Below, one piece after another: positions 33,813 through 42,400 of a DNA stretch of 64,000 bases. The notes under the pieces are model-generated. The model was not told where the DNA came from, did no database searches, and worked only from the letters and a program-made list of their open reading frames with translations. Both the position numbers and the translations under genes were made by a program. The stretch spans positions 186,001-250,000 of the forward strand of contig NZ_JBHSHD010000006.1 of the NCBI RefSeq assembly GCF_042652785.1, written 5' to 3'. Position 1 is the first letter of the stretch. Each line of letters opens with the position of its first letter. The DNA is from Dokdonella_A ginsengisoli (lineage in GTDB: Bacteria; Pseudomonadota; Gammaproteobacteria; Xanthomonadales; Rhodanobacteraceae).

Positions 33813-33834
33813 ATGCTTGCCAAATGCTTGCCAA
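33813..33834 (-). promoter_or_regulatory. Tandem TTGGCAAGCAT repeat: sigma-54-like promoter or operator of the porin
   Basis: Two exact 11-bp copies lie head to tail (minus strand). Read as one sigma-54 element they give TGGCAA-N5-TGGCA, with GG and GC 12 bases apart as at -24/-12, against consensus TGGCAC-N5-TTGCA. It is about 80 bp upstream of the porin ATG. The exact one-helical-turn spacing also fits a cooperative operator. The rest of the 33731-34058 gap shows nothing else clear. Confidence 0.5.
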
Positions 33835-34058
33835 TTGGCCGCTCGCGGCAGGAGAATGCTGCGACGCACGATCGATTCTCGCGGCCGTGCCCGGCGCGTC
33901 GCCCGCGTCGCCGTGAGTTTTTCATGACACATTGCCCGCGCCCTGTCGCCGGAACGGAACAGTTCGCGATCCCCGCGGTACAGCCGTATCGCGCGCCACC
34001 GCGGCCGGTCATGCCCAGGCGATAGACTACGCGGCGCCGAAAACCCGATGTCCTTCCG

Positions 34059-34961
34059 ATGAAGTGGTTGATCCTCGCAATCTTCGTGGGCTGTGCCGCG
34101 TACATCCATCTGCGCGGCCGCGTGCGCCTGCGTCTGTCGCGCCAGATCACCGATCACTCGACCTTCATGGCGCCGCTGAACGTGCTGATGTACGCCTGCT
34201 CGCGCGTGCCGGCGACCCGCTACATCGCGGTGGACGAGTTCCCCGAGCTCGCGCCGCTGCGCGAGCGCTGGCAGGAGATCCGCGAGGAGGCGCTGGCGCT
34301 GCGCGCGGCGCAGCAGATCAAGGCCTCGGACAAGTACAACGACGTCGGCTTCAATTCGTTCTTCCGCCGCGGCTGGAAGCGCTTCTACCTGAAGTGGTAC
34401 GACGACGCGCATCCGTCCGCGGCGACGCTGTGCCCGCGCACGACCGAGCTGCTGCGCTCGATCCCGAGCGTGAAGGCGGCGATGTTCGCCGAACTGCCGC
34501 CGGGCAGCGAGCTGCGCAAGCACCGCGATCCGTACGCCGGTTCGCTGCGCTACCACCTCGGCCTGGTCACGCCGGGCGACGACCGCTGCTACATCGAGGT
34601 CGACGGCGAGCGCTACAGCTGGCGCGACGGCGAGAGCGTGATGTTCGACGAGACCTACATCCATCGCGCCGAGAACGCCACCGAGCGCGATCGCATCATC
34701 CTGTTCTGCGACGTCGAGCGGCCGATGAAATACCGCTGGGCGGCCGCGCTGAACCGCTTCGTGGCGCGCAAGTTCGTCGCCGCCGCCGCCTCGCCGAACA
34801 TGGACGGCGACGCCACCGGCGGACTCAATCGTGCGTTCGCCTCGTTCTACCGCGTGCGCGAACGCGCCAAGCGGCTGCGCAAGACGCGCAAGAAGCTGTA
34901 CTACACGCTGAAGTTCGGCCTGCTCGGCGCGCTGGCGCTGGCGATCTTCTGGCCCTGGTGA
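34059..34961 (+). CDS. lpxO: Lipid A 2-hydroxylase LpxO (aspartyl/asparaginyl beta-hydroxylase family)
   Basis: 300 residues starting MKWLILAIFVGCAAYIHLRG, a membrane anchor, with a second hydrophobic helix at the C-terminus (FGLLGALALAIFW). Fe(II)/2-oxoglutarate dioxygenase motif: iron ligands in KHRDPY (about residue 154) and YIHRAEN (about residue 200), plus FRRGWKRFYLKWY and PGSELRKHRDPYAGSLRYHLGL. Members hydroxylate the 2-position of a lipid A acyl chain on the cytoplasmic side. Next to a porin, so both act on the outer membrane, though not necessarily together. Confidence 0.9.
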   Translation: MKWLILAIFVGCAAYIHLRGRVRLRLSRQITDHSTFMAPLNVLMYACSRVPATRYIAVDEFPELAPLRERWQEIREEALALRAAQQIKASDKYNDVGFNSFFRRGWKRFYLKWYDDAHPSAATLCPRTTELLRSIPSVKAAMFAELPPGSELRKHRDPYAGSLRYHLGLVTPGDDRCYIEVDGERYSWRDGESVMFDETYIHRAENATERDRIILFCDVERPMKYRWAAALNRFVARKFVAAAASPNMDGDATGGLNRAFASFYRVRERAKRLRKTRKKLYYTLKFGLLGALALAIFWPW

Positions 34962-35022
34962 ACGTGGCGAATTGAGCTTCCGTTCGCCGTACGGGTGAGC
35001 GCAAGCCTGCGGATTGCGGGAA

Positions 35023-35252
35023 AGATTTCTCGCAAAGACGCAGAGGGCGCGGAGAAGGGCGCGAAGGGGGCGAAAGGCGCCAAGCGAGCGGCGTCATTCC
35101 CGCGAATGCGGGAATCCACGTTGATTTTTCTGCAACCCGGAAGCCAGATGGATTCCCGCGTTCGCGGAAATGACGGCACTCGAAGTTTTCGATGTGCCGG
35201 CAGTTCGTTTTTTTCTCTTTTCCGCGCTCTCTGCGGCTCTGCGAGAGATGCT
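35023..35252. repeat. Nested composite repeat between lpxO and the bufferin operon
   Basis: Outer arms: a TTTCTCGCAAAGACGCAGAG block near 35029 and an inverted CTCTGCGAGAGAT block ending near 35250, similar to the 14610-14676 element. Inside lies a complete REP-like pair (35092-35175, CGTCATTCCCGCG to GAAATGACG). The rest of the 34962-35278 gap shows no gene. Confidence 0.7.
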
Positions 35253-35278
35253 CTTCGGGCCCCGGATGTTCCGCGGAC

Positions 35279-36067
35279 TCACTCGCCTGCCGGCGCGTAT
35301 CCAGCGATCCAGCCGTCCTCGACCCAGCGGCGCAGCAGCGTCGCCGCGCGCGCGGCGACGGCTTCCGGCGCGTGCCAGCGGCACAGGTGCGTGCACAGGT
35401 CGGCGAACGTCGCTCCCTGCGCGACCGCGTCGAGCGCGGCGGCTTCGTCGTCGTCGAGGCGGCGGTGGCGCACGATCGAATCCCTGCGCCACGTGACCCA
35501 GCCCTGCGGCGATGCGAACGGTTCGAGCGCGGGAACGGCCTCCTCGCGGTCGACGGCGCGGCGGATTGCATCGACGTTGCGCGTCAGCCGCGCGCGCTGC
35601 AGCGACGCGTGCAGAGTCAGGCGCAGGGTCGGCCAGTCGGCCGGCGGCAACGCGGCGAGCGCTGCGAACTCCACGCTCGCCTGGTCGGCCGCGTCGAAGG
35701 CGAGGCCGAGCTTCCATTCCAGCCCGGCCATTTCGGCCAGCTCCGCGCGCGTGGACCACGGCGCGCGTTCGCGCGCGAATGCGGCGAGGCGCGCACCGTA
35801 CCAGCGCACGTTGGCGTGCGTCGAAGGCGCCGCCTCGACGTAGGCCCGGGCGAGCCGCTCGAATTCGTCTTCGCCGGCGAGAGCGCGCAGGCCGGGAAAA
35901 TCGTTGCGCAGCACGCCGAGCAGGCGCGCGCGGTAGGCATGCGTGTAGATACCCAGGCGCCGGCCGGCATCCGCGTCGGCGCTCGCCACCACCGCGTCGA
36001 GCGCGGACGAGTCCTCGCGCAGCACGTGCGCCTGCATCTGGCGTTGCAGCCCGGCCAGCGTCGTCAC
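35279..36067 (-). CDS. bufC: BufC/HvfC-type DUF2063 protein of the bufferin locus
   Basis: 262 residues from a GTG at 36067 (TTLAGLQRQMQAHVLREDS); the GTGA overlap with the upstream stop at 36064 supports this start over the downstream ATG. DUF2063 N-terminal pattern GRRLGIYTHAYRARLLGVLRNDFPGL is intact. These proteins partner the DUF692 oxidase and are thought to bind and present the precursor peptide. Last gene of the bufA-bufB-bufC operon. Confidence 0.88.
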   Translation of the reverse strand: MTTLAGLQRQMQAHVLREDSSALDAVVASADADAGRRLGIYTHAYRARLLGVLRNDFPGLRALAGEDEFERLARAYVEAAPSTHANVRWYGARLAAFARERAPWSTRAELAEMAGLEWKLGLAFDAADQASVEFAALAALPPADWPTLRLTLHASLQRARLTRNVDAIRRAVDREEAVPALEPFASPQGWVTWRRDSIVRHRRLDDDEAAALDAVAQGATFADLCTHLCRWHAPEAVAARAATLLRRWVEDGWIAGYAPAGE

Positions 36068-36912
36068 GCCGCGGCCTGCTGCAGGATCGGCGCGGCGATC
36101 TCGCGCGCGCGGTCGAGTTCGGCGATCAGCTCGGCCAGCGGCGGAATGTGGTCGTCGCGCTCGATCATCGTCGACACCGGGCCGAAGCGGCGCACGGCGT
36201 GCGCGTACAGATCCCACACCGGATCGACGATCGCGGCGTCGTGCGTGTCGACGATCAGCGCGCCGTCGTGCTCGTGGCCGGCGAGATGGAACTGCTGCAC
36301 GCGCTCGACCGGAATTTCCTCCAGCCAGGCGCGCGCGTCGAAACCGTGGTTGTGGCTGCTGACGTGGACGTTGTTGACGTCGAGCAGGATCAGGCAGTCG
36401 GCGCGTCGCGCGATTTCGGCCAGGAACCGCGATTCGGACAGTTGCGAGGCGTGGAACGCGACGTAGCTCGACACGTTCTCGAGCAGGATGCGGCGGCCGA
36501 GGAAGTCCTGCACCTGGCGCACGCGCGCGACGACGTGCCCGAGCGCTTCCTCGGTGTAGGGCAGCGGCATCAGGTCGTGCAGATTGGCGCCGTCGACGCC
36601 GGTCCAGCACAGGTGGTCGGAGACCCAGGCCGGCTGCACCGCGTCGGCGAGCTGCCGCAGGCGGTGCAGGTAGTCGCGGTCCAGCGGATCGACGCTGCCG
36701 ATCGACAGCGACACGCCGTGCAGCACGACCGGCCAGCGCTCGCGCACGCGCGCGAGGTTCTCCAGCGGGCGGCCGCCGTCGACCATGTAGTTCTCGCTCA
36801 GCGCCTCGAACCAGTCGACGCGCGGATCGCCGGCGAAGATTTCCTCGTAGTGCTCGACGCGCAGGCCGAGGCCATAGCCGAGCGGCGGGTGGCGCGGATC
36901 GTGGCTGGACAT
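36064..36912 (-). CDS. bufB: Multinuclear non-haem iron oxidase (DUF692, BufB/MNIO)
   Basis: 282 residues. DUF692 family, TIM-barrel enzymes with a two- or three-iron site that modify cysteine residues of RiPP precursors into heterocyclic (thiooxazole/oxazolone-type) copper ligands. Visible metal-binding histidines, Asp and Glu: VVLHGVSLSIGS, WVSDHLCWTG, LLENVSSYVAF, LLDVNNVHVSSHNHG, QFHLAGHEHDG, VDTHDAAIVDPVWDL and IERDDHIPPL. All the family landmarks are present. It sits between the Cys-rich precursor (36976-37251) and the DUF2063 gene, the established bufferin/HvfABC order. Confidence 0.93.
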   Translation of the reverse strand: MSSHDPRHPPLGYGLGLRVEHYEEIFAGDPRVDWFEALSENYMVDGGRPLENLARVRERWPVVLHGVSLSIGSVDPLDRDYLHRLRQLADAVQPAWVSDHLCWTGVDGANLHDLMPLPYTEEALGHVVARVRQVQDFLGRRILLENVSSYVAFHASQLSESRFLAEIARRADCLILLDVNNVHVSSHNHGFDARAWLEEIPVERVQQFHLAGHEHDGALIVDTHDAAIVDPVWDLYAHAVRRFGPVSTMIERDDHIPPLAELIAELDRAREIAAPILQQAAA

Positions 36913-36929
36913 CAGCGGTCGCCGGCGGA

Positions 36930-36960
36930 GCCGCGCACCGTCCGTGCGGACGGGCGCGGC
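36930..36960. other. Hairpin between bufA and bufB
   Basis: GCCGCGC-a-CCGTCCG (36930-36944) pairs with CGGACGG-GCGCGGC (36947-36960), 14 pairs with a single bulged A and a TG loop. No T-run follows on the minus strand. Its place between precursor and modifying-enzyme genes suggests partial termination or RNA protection that gives excess precursor. Confidence 0.6.
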
Positions 36961-36975
36961 CGGAGCCGTCCGGTC

Positions 36976-37251
36976 TTACTTGGCTTCCTTCTTCTTGGCC
37001 GCTTCCTGCGCCGCCTTGCAGGCCGCATCGTCCTTCTGCATGGTCATGCCTTCGCCCTTGCACGCGTTCTCGCCCTTGCACGAGTTCTTCGCCGTCGCGC
37101 AGGCGCCCTGGCCCTTGCAGGAAGAGGAGTGTTCGCACTTCACCTTGGCCTCGTCGGCGGCGTAGGCCGGCGCGGCGCTGACCAGCGTGAACAGGCCGGC
37201 GACGGCGGTGGCGAGCGCGATTCCGGTCAGCTTCGAAACATTCGTTTCCAT
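36976..37251 (-). CDS. bufA: Bufferin-type RiPP precursor (periplasmic Cys-rich metallophore)
   Basis: 91 residues with a Sec signal peptide (METNVSKLTGIALATAVAGL, cut after AYA). The mature part is only about 60 residues and has six cysteines in SSCKGQGAC, NSCKGENACKGEG and a last AAC, ending in a Lys/Ala-rich tail. Repeated CKG(Q/E)xAC elements match the BufA2-type bufferin precursors that are modified on cysteines by a DUF692 oxidase and exported to bind excess copper in the periplasm. First gene of the bufABC operon. It is also similar in style to Haemophilus HvfA, but without EGKCG repeats. Confidence 0.88.
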   Translation of the reverse strand: METNVSKLTGIALATAVAGLFTLVSAAPAYAADEAKVKCEHSSSCKGQGACATAKNSCKGENACKGEGMTMQKDDAACKAAQEAAKKKEAK

Positions 37252-37538
37252 GACGTACTCCGTAGTGGGTTCGAGTGGTTGTGTGTTGCTGGGTCGCCGT
37301 CCCGTCGCGGTTCCCGCTCACCGGCCGGCGGGGAAAGGAACGGCATTGTGCGCGAGTCCTTTCAACGTCCGCTTGCCGCAATGCAGCGAAGCGCGAACAC
37401 CTGCGTGAAAGAACTCCCGGCCGGCGCTGGTCTTTGTACACGCCGAACGTGAACCGGTTGCAACGGTCGCCAAAACCGTCGCGGTTGCGTCGCCCGGCGC
37501 ACGTTTTCCTTCAGCGATTCCTGCCAGGGAGCCTTCCG

Positions 37539-38012
37539 ATGCTCGACCCGATCGCCCGCGGCTGCGAGGCCGTTCTCCGACTGCTGACGCGCCTGCACTG
37601 GCTCGGTCCGCTGGTGCTGCGCCTGTTCTTCGGCTACTTCTGGCTCGAGACGGGCTGGGCCAAGCTGCACAATCTCGACGGCTTCGCCGCGCGCTTCGTC
37701 GACTGGGGCATCCCGTTTCCGGCGGCGAGCGCGGCGCTGTCGGCCGGCACCGACTTCGTCGGCGGCCTGTTCCTGATGCTCGGCTTCCTCACGCGCTTCA
37801 CCGCGGCGGCGATGGGCTTCAACATGGTCGTCGCGATCGCGCTGGTGGTGATCAAGAACGTCGCCGGCTTCGACGAGTTCGTCGAGCTGGACGAAGTGGT
37901 CTACGTGCTGATCTTCTTCTGGCTGCTGATGGCCGGGCCCGGCAAGGCCAGCCTCGACACGCTGGTCGCGCGCCGGCTCGGGATCGCCACGCCGCAGATG
38001 CGTTTGGGGTGA
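37539..38012 (+). CDS. DoxX family membrane protein
   Basis: 157 residues from the ATG at 37539 (MLDPIARGCEAVLRLLTRLH), with CAGGGAGCC as ribosome site. Four TM segments and the DoxX signature (LVLRLFFGYFWLETGWAKLHN, then GTDFVGGLFLMLGFLTR). DoxX genes commonly belong to bufferin operons; here it is divergent from bufA with a 287-bp gap, so it may share a regulatory region. Role possibly redox or electron transfer for the pathway; inference. The 37252-37538 gap showed no confident sigma-factor motif. Confidence 0.88.
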   Translation: MLDPIARGCEAVLRLLTRLHWLGPLVLRLFFGYFWLETGWAKLHNLDGFAARFVDWGIPFPAASAALSAGTDFVGGLFLMLGFLTRFTAAAMGFNMVVAIALVVIKNVAGFDEFVELDEVVYVLIFFWLLMAGPGKASLDTLVARRLGIATPQMRLG

Positions 38013-38569
38013 TGCGCGGCAGGAACCTCGATTGCACGCGGCGGCGGATGCGCAAGGCATCGCCGCCCGGGATCGGTCGAACCGATTTCCGCCCGCGTGC
38101 GCGGGAAACGCTCCGGTGAGGGGCAATCGCCGCCATCCGGGTCGGCTGCCAATCCGTCACGGATGCGGATGAGGCGATAATCCAGTCGCGATTTTCCGTG
38201 ATATTTGTAAAAGAGGATTTCTGGTATTACCGATGGAATATCCGTCGGCCGGCGTGTGATTTTCTTGCCGGCCGCGTTTTCCGTTGCGCAAATGCCATCG
38301 GCGGTATTCCCGTGACATCTCCGTGCGGCGGCGCCGAGGCGACGCTGCGACATTTTTTCCGGAACCATTCGCCTGCCGCCGGTGTCTATGGCGGGCCTCG
38401 CAAATGCCGGCGTTCCGGCCCTGTCAGAAATCCAGGCAGTCGTCCAGTGAGGATTTTCCCTTTTGTGACAATGCCATGTGCTCGATACTGAGCGGGCCGC
38501 GAGCGCCGTCGTTTTGTCGGCATGGATCGTTTATTCGCCAAGTACGGCTAATTGTTGAGCAATACTGCA
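38013..38569. other. Gene-free AT-richer gap before the RHS island
   Basis: No coding region is supported here. The part from about 38160 is distinctly less GC-rich than the surroundings (many T/A runs such as ATATTTGTAAAAGAGGATTT) and open frames within it lack a ribosome site, codon preference or recognisable domains. It likely holds the promoter of the XRE gene at 38570 and may mark the left edge of the accessory block. Confidence 0.5.
38463..38491 (+). promoter_or_regulatory. Candidate promoter of the XRE gene
   Basis: TTGTGA (38463-38468), 17-bp spacer, TACTGA (38486-38491); about 79 bp upstream of the ATG at 38570. Fair match only. Confidence 0.3.
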
Positions 38570-39001
38570 ATGAATTTTTCAAGGAATGCTAAACCTTCGA
38601 TTTCCACGCTAGGCCAGAGAATCCGCATGGCGCGCCACTGGGCCGGGCTTTCGCAGACCAAACTGGCGCGCAGCACCGAGGTCACCGCGAGCGCAGTGGC
38701 GCAATGGGAACACCCGGAAGGCACGCGGCCGAGCCTGCAGCGGCTGGAGGTCATCGCGCAGGCGACGCGCGTTCCGATCGACTGGCTGATCGCCGGCGGC
38801 GCCTGGACGCCCAGGTCCGCTCCGGCGGAAGCGGAAAAGGAGCCGCCCGCCGTCGTCTTCGACGTCTACGCGGAGACCTTGCAGGAGGAAGCCCTGCTCA
38901 GGGATTTCCGCCTCCTGCCGGCCAGGGCGCGTGACCATCTCGCGGCGCTGGTGCACGAGTCGACGAGCCATCGGCGCAAGCGCCGTATCAAGCGGTTCTA
39001 A
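38570..39001 (+). CDS. XRE-family transcriptional regulator
   Basis: 143 residues from the ATG at 38570; in-frame TTG codons upstream at 38552 and 38555 are possible. N-terminal Cro/C1 helix-turn-helix: LGQRIRMARHWAGLSQTKLARSTEVTASAVAQWE, then TRPSLQRLEVIAQATRV and DWLIAGG. The C-terminal half is acidic and ends in a basic stretch (HRRKRRIKRF). It has an extra domain compared with the 67-residue XRE protein at 26993. Directly upstream of the RHS gene (414-bp gap), so control of that gene is plausible but unproven. Confidence 0.88.
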   Translation: MNFSRNAKPSISTLGQRIRMARHWAGLSQTKLARSTEVTASAVAQWEHPEGTRPSLQRLEVIAQATRVPIDWLIAGGAWTPRSAPAEAEKEPPAVVFDVYAETLQEEALLRDFRLLPARARDHLAALVHESTSHRRKRRIKRF

Positions 39002-39415
39002 ACTTTGAAAATCCCCGGCGTTTTCTGCATTCTGTGAAGCGGATCACGTGCCCGGCGGCGCGTGACCGGTTCGCCGATCGCATCGGCGGCACATCCGGGA
39101 AAAAGGCATCCACGATGCATCCCTAGGGCGACCGCGCGCTGCGCGGTTCGGGTACGCCTGCGCGTACGCAACGCCCGTCTCCCGGTACACGCCGCCACAG
39201 CACGGCAGATCCGGGCAATCCATGCGGTGCGCATCGCGCACGGCGCATGGACTCCCCGGGTCGTCCGCTTTCGAGCGCGGCGACCGACGGCAATCGGGTG
39301 GTCTCGCATCGGGCATCGGCTCGACGGACGGCTGCGCCCTCGCGGCGGAGCGGATTCCGGCGAGCGGCGATCGTCGAGGCGAACGGACAGACGACAGGAA
39401 TTTCAAGGAACGATC
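39002..39415. other. Gene-free gap upstream of the RHS gene
   Basis: No convincing gene. The rhs reading frame stays open to 39062 but codon pattern and the good signal peptide at 39416 argue against coding there. Short inverted repeats such as GACCGCGCGC/GCGCGGTTC near 39129-39148 are present, with no clear promoter box. Confidence 0.4.
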
Positions 39416-42400
39416 ATGGGCAGGAAAGGGATTTGGGCGGGTCTGGCGCTTGCATTGGGAGCCACCGGAGGTGCATGGGCGTGGTCGTCGGGATGGCTGG
39501 CGCCTGCGCAGACTCCGCACGTCGCCGCGGCGATGCCGCCCGCGCCGGCGGAAGACGGAGCGATCGCGGCGGACGATTCCCGCGGTGCTGCGCCGCTGCT
39601 CCTGTCCGAACCGGGCGTGGCGACGGCGGTCACGGCCGCTTCTCCGGATCTGCCGGATTCGGGGAATTCGATCGAATCCGGCGAGGAAGGCGCGATGCCG
39701 CTGGAAGTGCCGCCGGAGGACGCCGTCGATGCGAGCGAAGCCGAGGCGGACATGCAGACCGCGCTGGCGCACGTGCGCACAGCCTGCACCTCGAACGTGA
39801 GCAATCCCGATCCGGGTGACGCGCCGCCGGGAATCTGGTCCAACCCCAAGCGCAGCAGCACCGGCTGGACCCTGGCCTACGACGGGGCGCGCATGCGCGT
39901 GCTCTGGCACACGTTCTATCCGCGCGTGGGCGGCGGCATGACCTGGCTGGCGTCGGACTCGGCCGAAGTGCAGCGCGCGGGGCCGAACGAGCGCGTCTGG
40001 AGCGCGGGGGCGTATCGCCCGAAATACCGTCAGGCGCCACCGTTCTCGCGCATCGGCCGCATCACGCTGGCCTTCCCGCAGGACAGTGCCACGCGCGCCG
40101 CGGTGGTCTGGCGCTGGGACTCCGACAACGGAGCGGGCAGGGCGCTGAGCAACGTCGAGTGCATCTACTCCTTCGGCAACGATTCGCCGGCCGCGAGAGG
40201 GCCGTCGCTGGAGCAGGCGACGGAGTCCGCGCCGCCGCCGGCCACGGACGCTTCCGCGCGCGGACCGTTCTACACCGGCATCTGGACCGATCCCTCCACG
40301 CCGGGATTCGAGGCCGCGGTCTCGATGATCAATCCGTTCCACGAACTGGTCACGCTCAACATCTACGACCAGAACAAGGAGCCGACCTGGGTCTCCGCGC
40401 AGATTCCGCTGCTGCCTTCGGGTGCGAGCGGACCGACCGACTGGCCGTCCACCGCCTGGGTCGGCGGCAACGCCCCCGCCGTGGACCGCACCGAGGTGGA
40501 CCTGGTCTATCGCACCGCCAAGTACGACATGTCCGCGCGGGACTGCGAATCGCTGGCCGGCTGCGTCGAGGAGAAACGCTTCCAGCGACCGGGCAACTTC
40601 TTCGGCCGCGCGTACTACAGCAGCGCCAGTTCGGGTCTGAACAACGCCGTGATGGGCCTGAGGATCGCCTCCGCGTCGCCGGTGGCGATCAACTGGCCGC
40701 CGAACGACTGGCCGGCGGTGCCCGCCGGCAGCGATGTTTCCGGATGTCCGACCGACTCCCCGCGCAATGAGGCCTGCCGTCCGGTGAAGCGCATCACCGA
40801 CCAGGAGAACCTCACCGTGTCGCCGCCGAACTGCGACCTGCAGAACCAGGCCGGGGGCGTGTGCAAGGTCAACATCGCCTGGAACGCGTCGATCCTCGCC
40901 TACGTCGAGCGCCTGGACGCCGATACCCAGCGACTGCTGCCGATGATCCGCGACGGCAAGAGCGACGACGGCATCGTCGGCGCCAGCGCCTGGGGCCGCG
41001 CCGTGGACGAGTTCCGGTCCGAAAGACGCCTGCTCTATCGGTTGAGGGTCGCCAACCGGCTGGTCACCACGCGATCGGTCCGCGTCGGCGAAAGTACGAT
41101 CTCCGCCACGCGCTGCGTGATCCCGTACGGTTCGACCCAGTGCGAGACGCAGGTGAGCTGGCGCACTCCCGATGCGGTTTCTCCCGGCAGCCCGATCAAG
41201 ATCTATCGCAGCGTGAGCCGGGGCGGCGCTGCGCCGGTGTACGAACCGAACGGTCCCTGGGAAGAGTACAAGTCGGTCGGCAGCAAGAACGACACGATCA
41301 GGAGCAACGAGGTCGTCGTCTATTCCGTGCGGCGCGTGGGTCCTGCGACCTCCACGCATCTGGCCGTGACGAGCTACGTGATCCCCGTGTCGGCCTACGT
41401 CAAGGCGACGCCGAACGCCTGCTCCGTGCCGCTGAACGACACGACCTGCCCGACCCGGGTCAGCTGGCTGGCGGGCTCGGCGAACGCGAAGGTGTTCCGC
41501 AAGGATCTGGTCGGAAGCGCGCCGGACAAGGAAATCGCCGCGGGCATCGACGGCACCGACGTGATCGACAAGCTGACCGCCGGCAGCCGCGTGCAGTACG
41601 TGGTCAAGGTGTTCGCCCAGCCGCAGGGCGCGTCCAACGACGTCAGCGCGATCGCCAGCAGGATATGGACGAGCGTGCCGAACTGCATCGTGCCGTCCGG
41701 CCAGAAGGCCTGCACGGTGACGGTCAACTGGAATTCGGTCGACGGCGCGCGGATCTACCGTCTGAACGAATCCACCCAGGTTCTCGAACCCCTCAAGGAC
41801 GACAGCGGCAACGACGTCGCCGGCTTCAGCGGGAGCGTCGACGACCTCCTCGCGCCAGGCGCGCGCGTCCACTACGAGGTGCGCATCGGCGGCGCCGTGC
41901 ACGCGGTGACGCCGACGACGACGGCCAGCACCGACAGCGAAGGCGGCGACGCCAGCGACGGCGGCACGGTCGACATGCCGCCGCCGCGGGCGCCGTTCGC
42001 CGATCCCGGCGCGGACGTCGAATCGGACAAGGTCGGCGCCATCGCCGGCGAATTCCGCGTCGACGAGGCCGGCGGGGCGTCGTACCGCATTCCGCTGGCG
42101 ACACCGCCCGGGGCCGGCGGGCTGTCGCCGTCGCTGGCGCTGGTCTACAACAGCAATGGCGCGGACGGTGCGTTCGGCACCGGCTTCAGCCTGGAAGGCG
42201 CGTCCGCGATCGTGGCGTGTCGTCCGGGCGTGGAAACCGGCGACGCGGCCGGCCCGACCGCCGAGCCGAGCGAATTCTGCCTGGACGGCCAGCGCCTGCT
42301 GCTGGTGCGCGGAACGCATCGTCAGGTCGGCGCCGAATACCGCACCGAGATCGAGAGTTTCCAGCGCGTGCGGCTTACCGCGCTGGAGGGCATCGGCATC

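Noticed and set aside
36976..37251. Bacteriocin or metallothionein instead of bufferin
   Set aside because: A signal peptide, CKG repeats and adjacent DUF692 and DUF2063 genes fit bufferin better.
38198..38592. Overlapping small frames in the gap before the XRE gene
   Set aside because: No ribosome site, no domain and contradictory overlapping frames.
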